A stretch of DNA of 64,000 nucleotides from Tethya wilhelma (taxonomy: Eukaryota > Porifera > Demospongiae > Tethyida > Tethyidae): contig CAXIPT010000003.1 of NCBI GenBank assembly GCA_964030475.1, forward strand, positions 11,986,519 to 12,050,518, given 5' to 3'. The notes below the pieces were generated by a model that saw nothing but the letters and a program-made list of their open reading frames with translations, was not told the origin of the DNA and ran no database searches. The position numbers and the translations under genes are program-made. Shown one piece after another: positions 12,532 through 22,966 of this stretch. The stretch's first letter is position 1. Each line of letters begins with the position of its first letter.

Positions 12532-15500
12532 GTGTGTGTCTGTGTGTGAAAAATTTGGTGAAAATTTCATCACAAAAAGAGTCACTCACTCTGATCAGAG
12601 CTGAGATGACATTGATTCTGAGAGTTGGCTGATGTCTCATGAGTTCGTCCATGGCCACGCCCAGATTGGTGGCGGTATCTCCAATGGTGTCTGCTCCTTT
12701 CTTCTTCCTCATGGCAGGGAGGTAGTCGGGCGAGATGAGGACACTGAACAGGTGGTCGAAGGGCTCTGCATCCATGAACACCTAGAGGAGAGACCACAAG
12801 GGGATGAGTGAGATGACTTAAAGTCCAACTGGTTTGAGAATACGGTAGAAAAATCGAGTAACTTTTTATTATCCAACCAATTTCAAAATTTCAAGTACCA
12901 TTGTAAAGTGCTCATTCTCCCCGTTCTTTTAATTGCTTTTCCAGCTTCCTACACGTTACCAGTCAAAAGTTAGCTATTTTGTCCCATAAGAAAAGTATTA
13001 CCCATTATTTCACTTCCAGCGGCATTCTTAAAACCAAATGGACTTTAGTTATATAATCAATCTAGTCAGCCTAGCAGCTAAAGTAACTACCTACATGTAC
13101 AAGTGAAGAAAGGAAACATCCAACATTGGTTATTGACACATCCAAATCAAACATAGAATTCCACTTGTAGGATTAAAATGGTAAGGGATGGTCAAAGCTA
13201 TAAACCACTGTTCATTGGATGTGGAAAACCCCATTAAGAGGGCCTGGGGAACCATGATGATACTGACAGACACACTGACACACACAGACACAGGGTGTAT
13301 ACAGTAAAAATGATTTCCCTGGATGTATGTAGCAGTCGTCTCCAAGCCAGTAGAGGAGAGGAGACACCATCACTGGCTAACTATGCATTGGACTGCCATT
13401 GTCTCACAATACTGATCTAGCACTGTATAATACGACCAGACAGTGGTACCATGGAGACTAGGTCAGCCAATGATCAGGCTGAGGGAAAGTCACCACCACA
13501 CTGGAGATACCAGACAGTGCCACACACACACAATGACCAACCCACTCAGCACTTTACAGGCTCTGGGATGCCATCTACTATGAGAATTAGCGTAGGCAGA
13601 ATCACAACACAAAGTATCAGTTGCAAAGATACTCCTGAGTTTGTTTTCAAAACCTATTTTATATGTACAGGACCCTAAATTTGACTGACATAAGTCATTC
13701 ACGTAACCACACAACTTGAAAACATTTCAGTGAAGTTTCAAGCATGAGCTAAGCAAACATTCAACATAGGCTGTCTCACCTGCAGTCCTCTGGCGTTGAG
13801 GCACAGAGCACTGAGGACGTTGGGCAGGGAGGCCAGGACCTCACGGGTCACGGGGATGTGCTTGCTGATGATGGAGTTGAGGACCACTCCCGGCAGGCCG
13901 TTGTCCTGGAGGGAGGAGAGCTGAGAGGGCTCGTGGAAGATGAACACCGTCGTCACCTCCGTGGCTGGTAGTGTGTGTGGGTGTGTGGGTGAGTGTGAGT
14001 GTGTGTGTGAATGTGTAGTAACTGGTAGCCTCATAAACCAGGCTCTCCCCTCTATGGTTATTGTAAACGCTAAATGTAGTGGGGAGGGCCTGGTTTATGG
14101 GGCTAAATAACAGGATGATCTTCCAACACCTTGGTACCTTGGTAGGTTGATAAACTGTCAACTTTGCTCTACTATATTAAAGTAAAAAACATCTTTGGTG
14201 TGAATTACTAAGCAGGCTCATATAATGGCCTTCCAAAAAAAAATTATTTAACACTATAGAGTGTACACATCCCAACAAGGACAATAACAGAGCCCAGATG
14301 CCTCTCTTTATACCCCACACTCTCACACGAAATACTTGTGGGTTTCAATGGTATGCATTAATTAATGGACCACAAATATGCACATGAGTGACAATGAATA
14401 ATAGCAACAAGACGCAATGGAATGCCAAGGGCCTCTATAAACTGTTGTCACTGATAAGCTGACCTAATTACCAGATAATTGCACACAATTAGGAATGAAA
14501 ATTACAGAAAATTAATAATTAACTTTAATATAAATAATTAAGCAGGCTCGTACAAATGACCTTCCAAAAAGTTACTAAAAAGTAGACTACATAGCTATGT
14601 GTAAAGAATTGCAATACTGTCAACTGACAGACTTTATACTACAACTTTTCACGTAGATAATGAAAAACATCATCTTCTTAGTTTAGACTTGAATCACTCA
14701 AATTTTGGCTAATACATGCAAGCGCCAAGCTTGAAAAGCGGGCAGAGTCTATAAAATTTTGTTCTAATTAACCGAATTTTGGCCTTCCAGCTTGATCCGG
14801 ATAATCGAGGTTCTACTGTATTAGAGAAAATGACAAGTAACTACTGTTACTTGAATTTTTCACCTGTTAAATTTTCGCACAGTTTAATTTGTCCTGATCA
14901 TGAGTCTGATGGTTGGTAAAGATCCCCATACAAACAAATTTTTCAGTATGAGAGTGTGCAGTGTAGCTGCTAATTCTTGGTTTATGTTCATAAGATAGAC
15001 AGGCTCATAAATGGCCTTCCAAAAAAATTAGACATAGATATCTACATTGAGCGACAATGGAGGACAACCAGTCCATACCACCTTCAGCAGGAGCCACTCT
15101 TTATAGTGACAGCTATGGTTCAAAACACTTGTGGGTTTCAATGGAATGCTGCATGACATCATCAGTGGGCCACAAATATGTAGACTACTATGGCAGCAAT
15201 CAAGGCATTAAAGTGGCAGCCTTTGCAAGTAGTATTATAACTGCCTTCATAGCATTTCTTACTAAAAAAGTTAAGTAAAATCACAGAAAAATGTGAATAC
15301 CATTGATCAGGAAATTTTCGCCTGTTAAATTTTGAGTAGCTTAGCCTTGTGGATGGTTGGTAAAGATCCCCACACAAAAAAAATGTTTCGCAGTGATGAA
15401 TTTTTGTCAGTAATGGTCGTCAGCAAAAGTTTCCCAATCTATAGTATAATATAAATCACAAGAACATGCATTGGCCACTCCCACTTTAGTACCGTATAGC

Positions 15501-16986
15501 GGTAAATTTTCGTATTTTTCGTATGCTGTTCGAATATATACAAATTTAAAAATACGAAAAAAATTTCTGGCATGTTTTTACAATTTATACGAAATTTTGC
15601 ACAAACAAAAATTTCCCGCTATATGGTATGAGATAGTACGGTATGGCTGCTAATTCTTACTTATGTTTATAAGATAGACAGGCTCATAAATGGCCTTCCA
15701 AAAAAAAAGAAAAGATCATAGCACAAGCTATCCTTTGTTGTGAAATTAAAGAATCAGTGCCTCATACAGCTTCCACCCTTTATATATAGTGACCACTCTG
15801 CACCAAAACACTTGTGGGTTTCAATGGAATGTAATTATGTGACCACAAATATTCATAGTAATATTATAGTTAAGGTGAGACAGAAACAAAGAATGCTATA
15901 ATTATGCAGTAAAGGGAACCAACTTGTCAGTATAGCCTCAAAATTCATGCAAGGGAACTACATAACTAAAGCATGAATAAAAGCTATATAGAAAGCCCTG
16001 GAATACTATATTACACACCTACATGCAGCCCACACAGGAATGATTCTGCACACACTCAAGCAACCATTCCATCTTGTTTGCTTTCTTTTTTACGATTTGG
16101 CCATTCCTATGTCTCATTACATTTGTCTTGGCAAGAGAAATAAAACACAAACTTTGGACAAAAAATCTATTGGATGAAGAGGTATATATAGCTGTGCTGT
16201 TAATATTAGTGTCAAAGCAGGCTTGGCAGCCTTCCAAAAAAAAGCTTACAAGTATAGGTCAACTGCCGCACTGTATATTGAACACAACGTTACGAAACAC
16301 TTGTGGGTTTCAAAGGAATACATTCTAATAATAATAACTAACCACAAATATGAAACCGTATGCTGTATTCCCTACGGGCAAGTGGAGCTTAATAAACAAC
16401 GTACATAATGTCACGACATTGTGTGTTAAAGGAGTATATACGTGTACTATATAACAGCTACTAAAGGAGCTGCTACTCGGTATCAATGTTACAGAAAAAT
16501 TCCAATTATCACTATAATATTTATAATCAAGGTCTCATCATGTGACACATGAGTACTCACACTTACAAGAGGAGGTCAGACACACTTGACCTTTTCACAA
16601 TGATAATTGTGCACTTTTAATTTAATTCTTCTGCACTCACATGAGCACTCTAGTAGGCACCCAATATGGGTACCACTCATGACATGATGGGAGTAATGAA
16701 GAATTTAATTTTAAAAGTGCACAATTATTGTCAAAAGGTCGGTGTGCACCCCACACACACACAGCAGTACCTGGTAGATAGATAGAGGAGCCATAGTACT
16801 CAGCATTGCTGACGATGTGTTTGAGGGAGGTGGGCAGAGATGAGTCCACAACTGCAAAAGAAAGATTTAGAAAACAATCACAAATTCAATTTTAGACGGT
16901 TTATTATTTTATTGGGAAATGGAAATACTAAATTAGACATTTCAACTGCACTATGGGAAGACTCTTCAGGGTATCATCAATTCACT

Positions 16987-17017
<31 letters not shown>

Positions 17018-20000
17018 ACACACACACACTAACAGTTTCTTATGTTCTCTGCGAAGGTTGGCTCTGGGATGGCCTTCTTGAGGAAGTTCAAGATCGACTT
17101 TATCAGAGCAGCTCTCTCTGGCATACACGTCGTTGTCGACCTTTGACCTTTACTTCCTACAGTAGACGGACACACCTCCATCAATTGTGCACCATCAGCA
17201 GTTTCCTCTGCTGAGGGCGTATCTTGCTCATTAGTGCTCATTTCCATAGGAGTCTCCCCTCCACTGGCTGACGAACTCTCCCCACTCTTGGAAGCTTCCC
17301 CTTCCTTTGGCTTGCAAGACTTGACGTGCTGAGGGAGGACAAAGGGAGCTTCTGAGAGACACTGGTGAATTTCGACCTCCAGCCTAGCCAGCATCTTGTC
17401 CCAGCCTCCGAGGCTGTGGAAGGAGGACATGTCCAAACCAGTGATGAGATCGATTACACGGACAGCACGGGTCACCAGCTGAGAGGGGAGGTGGGGGAGG
17501 AGAGAAATAATATAACATTATGACAACTATCAAATGCCAAAAGTGTCTTTGCAAGAGGATCTGATGAAATTTGACAATTTCCTAGTCTAGGATTACAGAA
17601 TTATGACTGCACAATACTTACAGTGATGTTCATGGGCTGGAAGGCCTTCCACTCCAGCACTTGCAACAGCGACTCCATGATTCCACTTGACACCAGAGCA
17701 TCACCACCTGAGGAAGAACCATGCATAATCATTCCCCTTCCTGATCATAACCAACACACCCTCCACCCATACTGTGGAGGGGAGAGGGCCTAACACAGCC
17801 ACATTCATCCACCACTAAACATTGCACAGTGTACTGAAACCAATATAGTCAGTCTGTTTTCAAAACCTTGCTTAAATTACATCAGATTCAATTAATGAAG
17901 GGGAAGACCCTGGAATGAGACTAGCTAATAGCATCCCTGTCCACTCACTTGTCTCGTAGGTGGCCAGGTGGTAGAGAAATGAAAACAAAGCTGTGGAGAA
18001 AGAGAGGGGGATTCTCGTCGTCGTGGTAACACCGCTGCCACTCCCCTCCTTCCCCTCGTCCCCCAGACCTGAGGAGGTGAACGTGGAGACACACTCCCTC
18101 ACGAGGGTCGGGAGGAAGCCATAGAAGGTGGCAGCACCCGTTGCTTCAATGATGGAGTTGAGCCTGTAAAGGGGGGACCACAGTGAGATAGGTGGTGGGA
18201 GGGGCACAATATGAAATGAAGGCACCGATGGTGCACAAGCCTCGGCACATTCAACTAGCTAGCTAGCGCATGCTAATTACACTGTGTAAGAGTGCATCAT
18301 AGCAACATGAATACTACGAGTTCATGTATATGAAAAACAATCACCTTATAGGTGCACAGTGACACTGTCACAGCCACATCACAACTCTCAGTGTGATGAA
18401 GCAGCACTGAGTACATGTAAGTCACACATAACAAAGCCTGATCCATGTGTCAGCCTAGTTCTGAGCCAATAGATCTGGCTCAGTAAGAAAATCAGTGGAA
18501 TGGTAAAACTTCAACGGTTATACTAATTTTTATACTGCTCTAAAGCTGATATTCAGCTAGCCTGAACCATTCAGGCCACACTGCCATGACATGATGAAAC
18601 ACTGACACACTTGAACTAAGAAGTAAACTATATATGATGCATAGTTTTACAAAATATTATCTCACTAAATTTAACCTACAAAATCAATTGAGTTTAATAA
18701 TACTTACCTGTGCAAGCAGCTAAGCCAACTAAACCAAGCACATCCTGATCAGATCCAGAGCTCTGATCTGATGGTGTCCAACTGTATTTCTAGATAACGC
18801 ACACTATACATGGGCGTGATCGATGTGTGTGGTTTCGAAACTAAGCGTTCAAAGAAGCACAAAAGCCTCAAATCTCAGAAACTACAGCGTTTTGTAAGAT
18901 TCTACACAACAAATACCTAGATAATTTCGATTCATGAACGTAAGTACCTTCCGTTTGGATCACAGAGCTGCCATTCTTCAGATAATTTAGGAACAGACAG
19001 ACAGACACACACACAGATGAAACGACTACCGTAATCCTCTGCACGTGCTTTGCACGTGCCGAGGCTTAACTAGTGGAGAACCCAAGAACCTTTTCTCATT
19101 AAAACTACTGGAGAACCCAAGAACCTTTTCTCATTAAAACTACTGGAGAACCTAAGAACCTTTCCCATTATAACTATACTGGAGAACCCAAGAACCTTTC
19201 CCACTAAAACTAGTGGAGAACCCAAGAACCTTTCCCACTAAAACTACTAGAGAACCCAAGTCTTGACCAAAGGCTATAATCCATTGGTTTCTCATCACGT
19301 ATGATGGTTTTAGGTTCTTGGTTTTTCATCACTGTATGATGGTATATAGGTTCTCAACACATTATCTAGAATATCTCAGCATAGGAAGGTCATACTGAGC
19401 TGGGATTGATACCATTGTGATCAGCACAAAGAGATCTTTCAAATGATATNTCATGTCTGTCTTGCCAAACAACACTAACCAACAGCCATGCATGCAAAGA
19501 GCCATGCAGTATTGGACCTTAGCAACACAAATTCTAGATAACGCACACCAAATTAGTAGGCGTGGCCTCGAAGCTAAGCGCTCAAACAGAAGCACAAAAG
19601 CCTCAAAACTCAAGAACTACAGTGTTCTGGACAGCAAAAAATATATTTTTACAAGATCATTCAGAGTTATGAACGTAAGTACCATCAATTTTGTCGCTAG
19701 AGCTGTCTTTCTTGAGATTTCGATGGGACAGACAGACAGACAGACAGACAGACAAAACGACTACCGTAACCCTCTGCACGTGCTACGCACGCGCCGAGGC
19801 TTAATGACAAGTGATTGACATGACAACTAAAACAACTGCTGTAACTACTGATTTTTGGGGGAGACTTCTTAAAACCAACAATTTTTGACAATTTTTATGA
19901 TTACTTTAAACAGCTATGTAGCAATTGTTGGTGATTTCTCAGGCCAGCTAAAACTGGACAGGTGGATGTTTACAGACTGAATCTAAAACAGAAATCATGA

Positions 20001-22046
20001 TCCATACCTGGGATCTCTCTCCAGATGTATGATGGCTGTCAGTGTCCTCAGTACAGCTGCTTTGATGTCCTGCAACAAAGGAAGACACAACATGAACACC
20101 ATCAAGAACAGAGGATAGAAATTGTGATTTTTGATGTTAGTGTAGCAGTCGTCTCCAAGCCAGCAGAGGAGAGGGGATACCATCACTGGCTAACTATGCA
20201 TTGGACTGCCATTGTCTCACTACTGATCTAGCACTGCACATACGACATACAACCTGACAGAGTCATAGCAGGAGGCATGTGTGTGACTGCAATGCAACGG
20301 GGATGGCTCTACACGGAGGTGTATTCTATTTAATGCACATCACACTCACCATGAACTCATTTCCTTTGCTCTCCAACACCTCAACAAGTTCCTCTACAAA
20401 TCCATCATAGATGAGAGGGTCCACGACCTCAGGGGGGGCAATGGAGTAGACTGAGGGTTAAACGTGAGAGACACAAGTCACACTACATCTTTCTTATTAG
20501 TCTGTTGTACAACTAAAAACAAACTAGTTGTGTATGTAATCATGGAAGGGACAACCCCTTTCCATTTATCTATTCAAGGAAAAAATTGTTATCTAATGAT
20601 ATTGCTAGGAGACCCCTTTCATTATCTTATCTAATCAGTATGGGGACAACCCTCATCGTTATCTCACCCAGTATTGAGACAGCTTGCAGCCTGGCCATCA
20701 CACACTTGAGCCTCTGCTGGAAGTAGGGAAAGCTCCTGGCTAGTCTGAGGCGCGTGAGGAGTTGCATCTGTTTCACGGGAGGGATCTTCTTGTGCTGGGA
20801 GGTGACGTCCACCATGATCTCCTGGATGGACTGGGGCAGGGTGTCCACACCATTGATCACAATGGACTCTGTCACGTTCGGAGGGAAAGAGGAAGACTCC
20901 TGGAGGAACACAGTGAGAGAGTGAGGAGTGCAAAATAAATAGATCTACCGACTCAAATGTGTGTGTCTGTGTATTAAGTAAGGGGTAACGATTGTTAGCA
21001 CACATGCTTGTATTACTATAGGATGGTTTTTGTGTGGAATTTTTATTCTCAGTTCTACCTCTTCCTTCACTTCAGGCTGGTACTCGAAGTAGACTGAGGT
21101 ACAGCTCTCTGGAAATGCCTGTCAAGTAGAAACGACATCATTACACCATCAGAGTGAACACACACACACACACACACACACATCACACCATCAAAATGAA
21201 CTAACACACACACATACACACATTCCACCATATACCTCCTTCTTGACATTCTGGCAGCACTTGGCAAGACCAAAACCATTCTGTTTGCCACCCCAAGTCT
21301 AAAATGGACAGAACCAATATTACCATTAACACCATTCGACAGAACCACTAATACCGTTACCATTACCAATAGCTTTGATAAACCATTAATAAACCACAAG
21401 ACCTATAATGTTATATAACGAGAAAGACATGGCAAAGACAAAGATGGACATACCTCTCCGAGATATTCTAGGTAGGAGTTGAGGTTGGATCTCTTCTTTG
21501 GAGGAAGACGAGAGATAAAGTTGGACCGTTTGCTGAACACGTAAAACAGGTTCAGGACAGACAACACCACGTCCAGGTCAGGACAAGCTAGCAGGACACA
21601 CAGGTGCTGCAGAGAAAAGAGCATGTCATTGTATAATAATAAAAATAAACAGCAGAAAAAGAAACAAAGTTAGATAGTTGCTTACTTCGGTCGAGTTATA
21701 AATATGCCTGGCATAGGAGTGTTCAATGAGTAGAGCAGTGAAATTCAGTATCACCAGAACCTTCTCCTTGAACTAATGAAGGCATAGGAAGGGAGTGCAT
21801 ACATACTAACACACAATAGTGTCCACTGGATACAATGCACAATTGTAGCACACACTACCTTAGGGTTACTCATTCTGGAGCATAAAAAGATACAGTCTGT
21901 GCTGACGGAGCTATCTAGTGCAGAGTCATCATCACAGCTAGCGGCCTCTTGTAGAATTCCATCAAATTTGTCCAGAACATCAACCCAATGGTACAGCTCA
22001 CACTAATGGCCCAGGGGAAGGATGGGGAGAGGGAGAGAGGGAGAGA

Positions 22047-22131
<85 letters not shown>

Positions 22132-22534
22132 TGAGAGAGAGATTATAACTCGTACAAATAATTTACACTCAAACACAACTGCACAAATTTACATATCCTA
22201 AATAAAGCCCACCACACAAGGTTACACCTTGCAATTTTCGAGCACACATTCAACACAAGTATCATTGTCTCACCTTCCCATATCTCCACACTGTGATACT
22301 CTTGAGTGTCTCCACCACTTCTTCATCAGAGCTCGACTGTAGACGGGCTATAAGCTCCTTGGTTACTGATGGCTGTACAAGGACACAAAAGCACAAAGTT
22401 TGAGCATTAGCAATGACAAAGAAAAACTAGTATAACATATACTCAGTGAACAAGTGAACTATAGTCGCTGGCAGCCATGTTCAACTTACGAGTTCAGTGA
22501 CCCCCTTCTTGGGTTTGGTTTTCTCAATCTTCAT
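1818..22534 (-). CDS. HUWE1: HUWE1 giant HECT E3 ubiquitin ligase, N-terminal half
   Basis: HUWE1 is a ~4,300-residue ubiquitin ligase acting in nucleus and cytoplasm on many substrates. The minus strand encodes, in order, the armadillo-like N-terminus (DUF908/DUF913), UBA, UIM, WWE, a long helical block and the acidic linker. Start ATG is 22534-22532 ([15 protein letters not shown]). Landmarks shared with animal HUWE1 include [52 protein letters not shown] and CLRLTRQQ. About 33 exons were placed, with consistent phases except at the Ns (8006, 10303, 11932, 12496). The last visible exon (1818-2054) is acidic and ends in a GTAAGT donor, so the gene continues left; no HECT domain is in the window. 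Single-base Ns mark unresolved joins and conserved exons are missing between 7628 and 10303. Confidence 0.96.
4993..5074 (+). tRNA. tRNA-Ser (anticodon CGA)
   Basis: The 82-nt sequence folds as a class II tRNA. The acceptor stem GCACTGA pairs with TCAGTGC (5067-5073), with discriminator G at 5074. The A box TGGCCGAGTGG, anticodon loop CTCGAAA (anticodon CGA), a long variable arm (TGGGCTCTGCCCGCG) and B box GGTTCGAATCC are all present. A run of ten T from 5076 is an RNA polymerase III terminator. No intron is visible. It lies antisense in the 245-bp HUWE1 intron between exons 5176-5248 and 4831-4930. Confidence 0.96.
5076..5085 (+). terminator. RNA polymerase III T-run terminator of the tRNA-Ser
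   Basis: Ten consecutive T residues begin two bases after the tRNA-Ser discriminator base, followed by CTTTTTT. This is the usual Pol III stop signal. Confidence 0.85.
5176..7627 (-). other. HUWE1: HUWE1 exons with UBA, UIM and WWE domains
   Basis: Exons: 7569-7627, 7325-7503, 6701-7111, 6148-6483, 5873-5986, 5514-5744, 5322-5431, 5176-5248. The UBA domain is in 6701-7111 ([20 protein letters not shown], then [10 protein letters not shown]), a ubiquitin-binding helix bundle. The next exon opens with a UIM ([20 protein letters not shown]) followed by a highly charged E/K/R helix. The WWE domain, which in this family binds poly-ADP-ribose or assists substrate binding, is split over two exons: [19 protein letters not shown] with QQGDPSV, and [18 protein letters not shown]. 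The phase-2 junction between the two WWE exons is clean. Confidence 0.93.
6655..6691. repeat. (GT)n microsatellite
   Basis: A run of GT sits just past the splice donor (6699-6700) of the UBA-bearing HUWE1 exon. Confidence 0.95.
7639..7673. repeat. (GT)n microsatellite
   Basis: A GT run just upstream (in minus-strand sense) of the acceptor of HUWE1 exon 7569-7627; on the minus strand it reads CA. Confidence 0.95.
8007..8066. repeat. (GA)n microsatellite beside an N
   Basis: About 60 bp of pure GA directly follows the N at 8006, so the sequence join probably failed in this repeat. Confidence 0.95.
8490..8497 (+). promoter_or_regulatory. Candidate TATA box of the first small membrane-protein gene
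   Basis: TATATAAG stands about 105 bp before the ATG at 8596, leaving a plausible short 5' untranslated leader. A second ATAAGCC follows about 20 bp downstream. Evidence is positional only. Confidence 0.4.
8596..9081 (+). CDS. Small single-pass membrane protein with C-terminal PPxY motif, copy 1
   Basis: The 161-residue, intronless protein starts with a signal peptide ([20 protein letters not shown], cleavage near RCRA-QS). A short acidic outer segment, one transmembrane helix (about residues 38-65, [19 protein letters not shown] onward) and Arg/Lys stop-transfer residues follow. The cytoplasmic tail is Ser/Pro-rich and ends with [14 protein letters not shown]. PPxY motifs bind WW domains of NEDD4-type ligases. 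No named family is recognised. A related gene follows at 9610. The block may be intronic to HUWE1 or misplaced by assembly. Confidence 0.75.
   Translation: MYSRKVATLPAALLYLVLTLVPRCRAQSEDEGSRRTVSIVLPAVLISVFSAVFTFVWIFLCIFVRKCLLRRQLLRNEMDCRQSASSELATGYVDLKETDIHTGEDQGVVPVREKQPSSSKDSRNSSTSHYSPSAPPQEVLNQQILPQDPPPRYEETKNGLF
9610..10020 (+). CDS. Small single-pass membrane protein with PPxY motif, copy 2
   Basis: The 136-residue, intronless protein has the same plan as the gene at 8596: signal peptide ([20 protein letters not shown]), about ten outer residues, one transmembrane helix ([20 protein letters not shown]), then a Val/Pro/Ala-rich tail with [15 protein letters not shown] and a Pro-rich end. 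The similar signal-peptide end (CRAQ), short ectodomain and PP-x-Y-EE motif make the two genes likely tandem paralogues, though overall identity is low. The function is unknown; the tail suggests recruitment of WW-domain proteins. Confidence 0.72.
   Translation: MQSASFKQFSLLTLAVTVLVLARDCRAQDDINPASIAIPIVLLFGVPIICVLVVFVIACIVVHSKSMASNHPRTTTVQVHPARTALRGVVVVAQPVDVQLPQASLHEGEAPPMYEEAVTMEERYRTIEFPPPAPPV
10952..10992. repeat. (GA)n microsatellite at a HUWE1 acceptor
   Basis: On the minus strand this is a CT run ending in CTCCTCAG, which is the polypyrimidine tract of exon 10688-10945. Confidence 0.95.
12497..12547. repeat. (GT)n microsatellite beside an N
   Basis: GT run adjoining the N at 12496; the acceptor of the neighbouring HUWE1 exon cannot be read because of it. 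Confidence 0.95.
12870..13025 (-). repeat. Dispersed repeat, inverted partner at 45985-46145
   Basis: The reverse complement shares blocks with 45985-46145: TTATGGG near a run ATAGCTAACTTTTGACTGGT, then GAAGCTGGAAAAGCA, and TTGAAAT near TTGG-TGGATAAT. One copy is in a HUWE1 intron and one in the intron of the NACHT receptor gene. Confidence 0.7.
13328..13441 (+). repeat. Dispersed ~110-bp repeat, copy 1
   Basis: It is almost identical to 20141-20263, sharing AGCAGTCGTCTCCAAGCCAG, CATCACTGGCTAACTATGCA and CTGATCTAGCACTG. Both copies lie in HUWE1 introns, in the same orientation. Confidence 0.85.
14028..14104. mobile_element. Fold-back element (AACCAGGCC family), short copy
   Basis: The ends are inverted: GTAGCCTCATAAACCAGG at the left and GGCCTGGTTTATGGGGCTA at the right, with an AT-rich centre. 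A related, longer palindrome is at 35262-35364, which points to a non-autonomous MITE-like family. No coding capacity. Confidence 0.6.
14200..16340. repeat. Degenerate tandem array in a HUWE1 intron (units ~650-700 bp)
   Basis: Two markers recur in the same order: GGCCTTCCAAAAAAA-like blocks near 14228, 14561, 15012, 15690 and 16229, and ACTTGTGGGTTTCAATGG-like blocks near 14334, 15127, 15809 and 16299. Several units also share AGATAGACAGGCTCATAAAT and GACCACAAATAT. No open frame is conserved between the units. The function is unknown. Confidence 0.75.
15490..15628. mobile_element. MITE with TACCGTATAGC termini, copy 1
   Basis: The element starts TACCGTATAGCGGTAAATTT and ends TTTCCCGCTATATGGTA, and its interior is also largely inverted (CGTATTTTTCG against ATACGAAA). 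Related elements are at 36598, 46145, 50806 and 56858. Confidence 0.75.
16590..16745. mobile_element. Inverted-repeat element (hairpin), ~155 bp
   Basis: The left arm (TTTTCACAATGATAATTGTG, then CACTTTTAATTTAATTCTTC) is matched in reverse complement by the right arm (GAAGAATTTAATTTTAAAAG, then TGCACAATTATTGTCAAAAG). The arms are about 45 bp with about 60 bp between. A MITE or simple inverted duplication. Confidence 0.75.
16986..17029. repeat. (CA)n microsatellite
   Basis: It lies immediately past the donor of the HUWE1 exon 17034-17478 (minus strand reads GT repeats). Confidence 0.95.
18784..19070 (+). repeat. Dispersed ~285-bp repeat, copy 1 (HUWE1 intron)
   Basis: It shares order and sequence with 19522-19803: CTAGATAACGCACAC, AGAAGCACAAAAGCCTCAAA, ATGAACGTAAGTACC, a GACA-rich stretch, and CTGCACGTGC with GCCGAGGCTTAA. 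It may be a non-autonomous element with an internal GACA run. No tRNA-like promoter was seen. Confidence 0.8.
19071..19262 (+). repeat. ~35-bp minisatellite, five to six units
   Basis: The unit reads approximately ACTGGAGAACCCAAGAACCT followed by TTCTCATTAAAACT, in direct repeat between the two copies of the 285-bp element. Later units diverge (TTTCCCACTAAAAC), then a partial inverted echo (GGTTCTTGG-type) follows near 19311. Confidence 0.85.
19522..19803 (+). repeat. Dispersed ~285-bp repeat, copy 2 (HUWE1 intron)
   Basis: Partner of 18784-19070 in the same orientation. It contains seven GACA repeats (19729-19756) where the first copy has a shorter GACA/CACA run. Confidence 0.8.
20141..20263 (+). 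repeat. Dispersed ~110-bp repeat, copy 2
   Basis: Nearly identical partner of 13328-13441, differing by a few substitutions and a small indel after CATTGTCTCAC. Confidence 0.85.
22021..22142. repeat. (GA)n microsatellite, ~120 bp
   Basis: Long, slightly interrupted GA run just upstream (minus sense) of the HUWE1 exon 21859-22002. On the minus strand it is a CT-rich polypyrimidine stretch. Confidence 0.95.
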
Positions 22535-22966
22535 GACTAGTCTGCGCTTTCCACAGTTTAGTCACGGTCCTATAGACCGAGAATTCTTCCTTCAGTTACC
22601 TGCTGTGAGGTTTAGGCTTGAGTTACGCTTCTTAAATCGTAGCAGAGTGATTTCAGACCAGAGAACTAGGTCAAATTGAATACACCATGCTACTACAGTA
22701 GTAAAAGTTCCGTACACGCATGTTGGCACAAAAAATATTAAATTCAAAATTATTTTCCGCCAACGGTTATTCGTATAATTGGAACATTAGTCAATCAAAT
22801 CACACTGCAAACTTCATCAGATTCTGTCCGTAAATCCGTGTCCAAAAATAAAAATATAAAACACACGGGAGTTGTAGTAAATTAAAATAGGGGGAAATAA
22901 AACAAAAATATATACGTGTACTGTCCTGAATAAACTTTGCAAACACTACATTGCTATACTCATCAC
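22535..22966. other. Intergenic region between CLN8 and HUWE1, likely HUWE1 promoter
   Basis: Both flanking genes are on the minus strand; the region covers the CLN8 3' end side and the HUWE1 5' side. It is AT-rich with no clear TATA box in a useful position. No coding sequence seen. Confidence 0.5.

Larger units (their letters stand above)
10304..16851 (-). other. HUWE1: HUWE1 middle exons (two unresolved joins)
   Basis: Exons: 16771-16851, 13780-13964, 12590-12781, about 12316-12494, 12182-12251, about 11619-11935, 11222-11398, 10688-10945, 10304-10397. The sequence passes from [18 protein letters not shown] through [27 protein letters not shown], an acidic segment ([16 protein letters not shown]), [20 protein letters not shown] and [20 protein letters not shown]. 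The two exons at 12182-12494 have no clear counterpart in vertebrate HUWE1. The acceptor of the 12494 exon is obscured by an N beside a GT run, and the 11935 exon start by the N at 11932. The exon 10304-10397 stops at an N in the middle of conserved sequence. Confidence 0.88.
17034..22534 (-). other. HUWE1: HUWE1 exons 1-13 (N-terminal armadillo/DUF908 part)
   Basis: Exons in gene order: 22490-22534, 22274-22372, 21859-22002, 21686-21772, 21454-21606, 21236-21298, 21059-21118, 20668-20899, 20350-20450, 20008-20069, 17949-18163, 17622-17707, 17034-17478. All have AG acceptors and GT donors and the phases join without a shift. The protein runs through [55 protein letters not shown] and [18 protein letters not shown]. 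The exon at 17034-17478 carries a Ser/Glu-rich insert ([18 protein letters not shown]) typical of a disordered loop. The intron 18164-20007 (1.8 kb) is filled with repeats described separately. Confidence 0.93.

Noticed and set aside
19071..19262. Regular spacing of ~35-bp repeats as a CRISPR-like array
   Set aside because: The units are contiguous without unique spacers, in a eukaryotic intron. It is a minisatellite.
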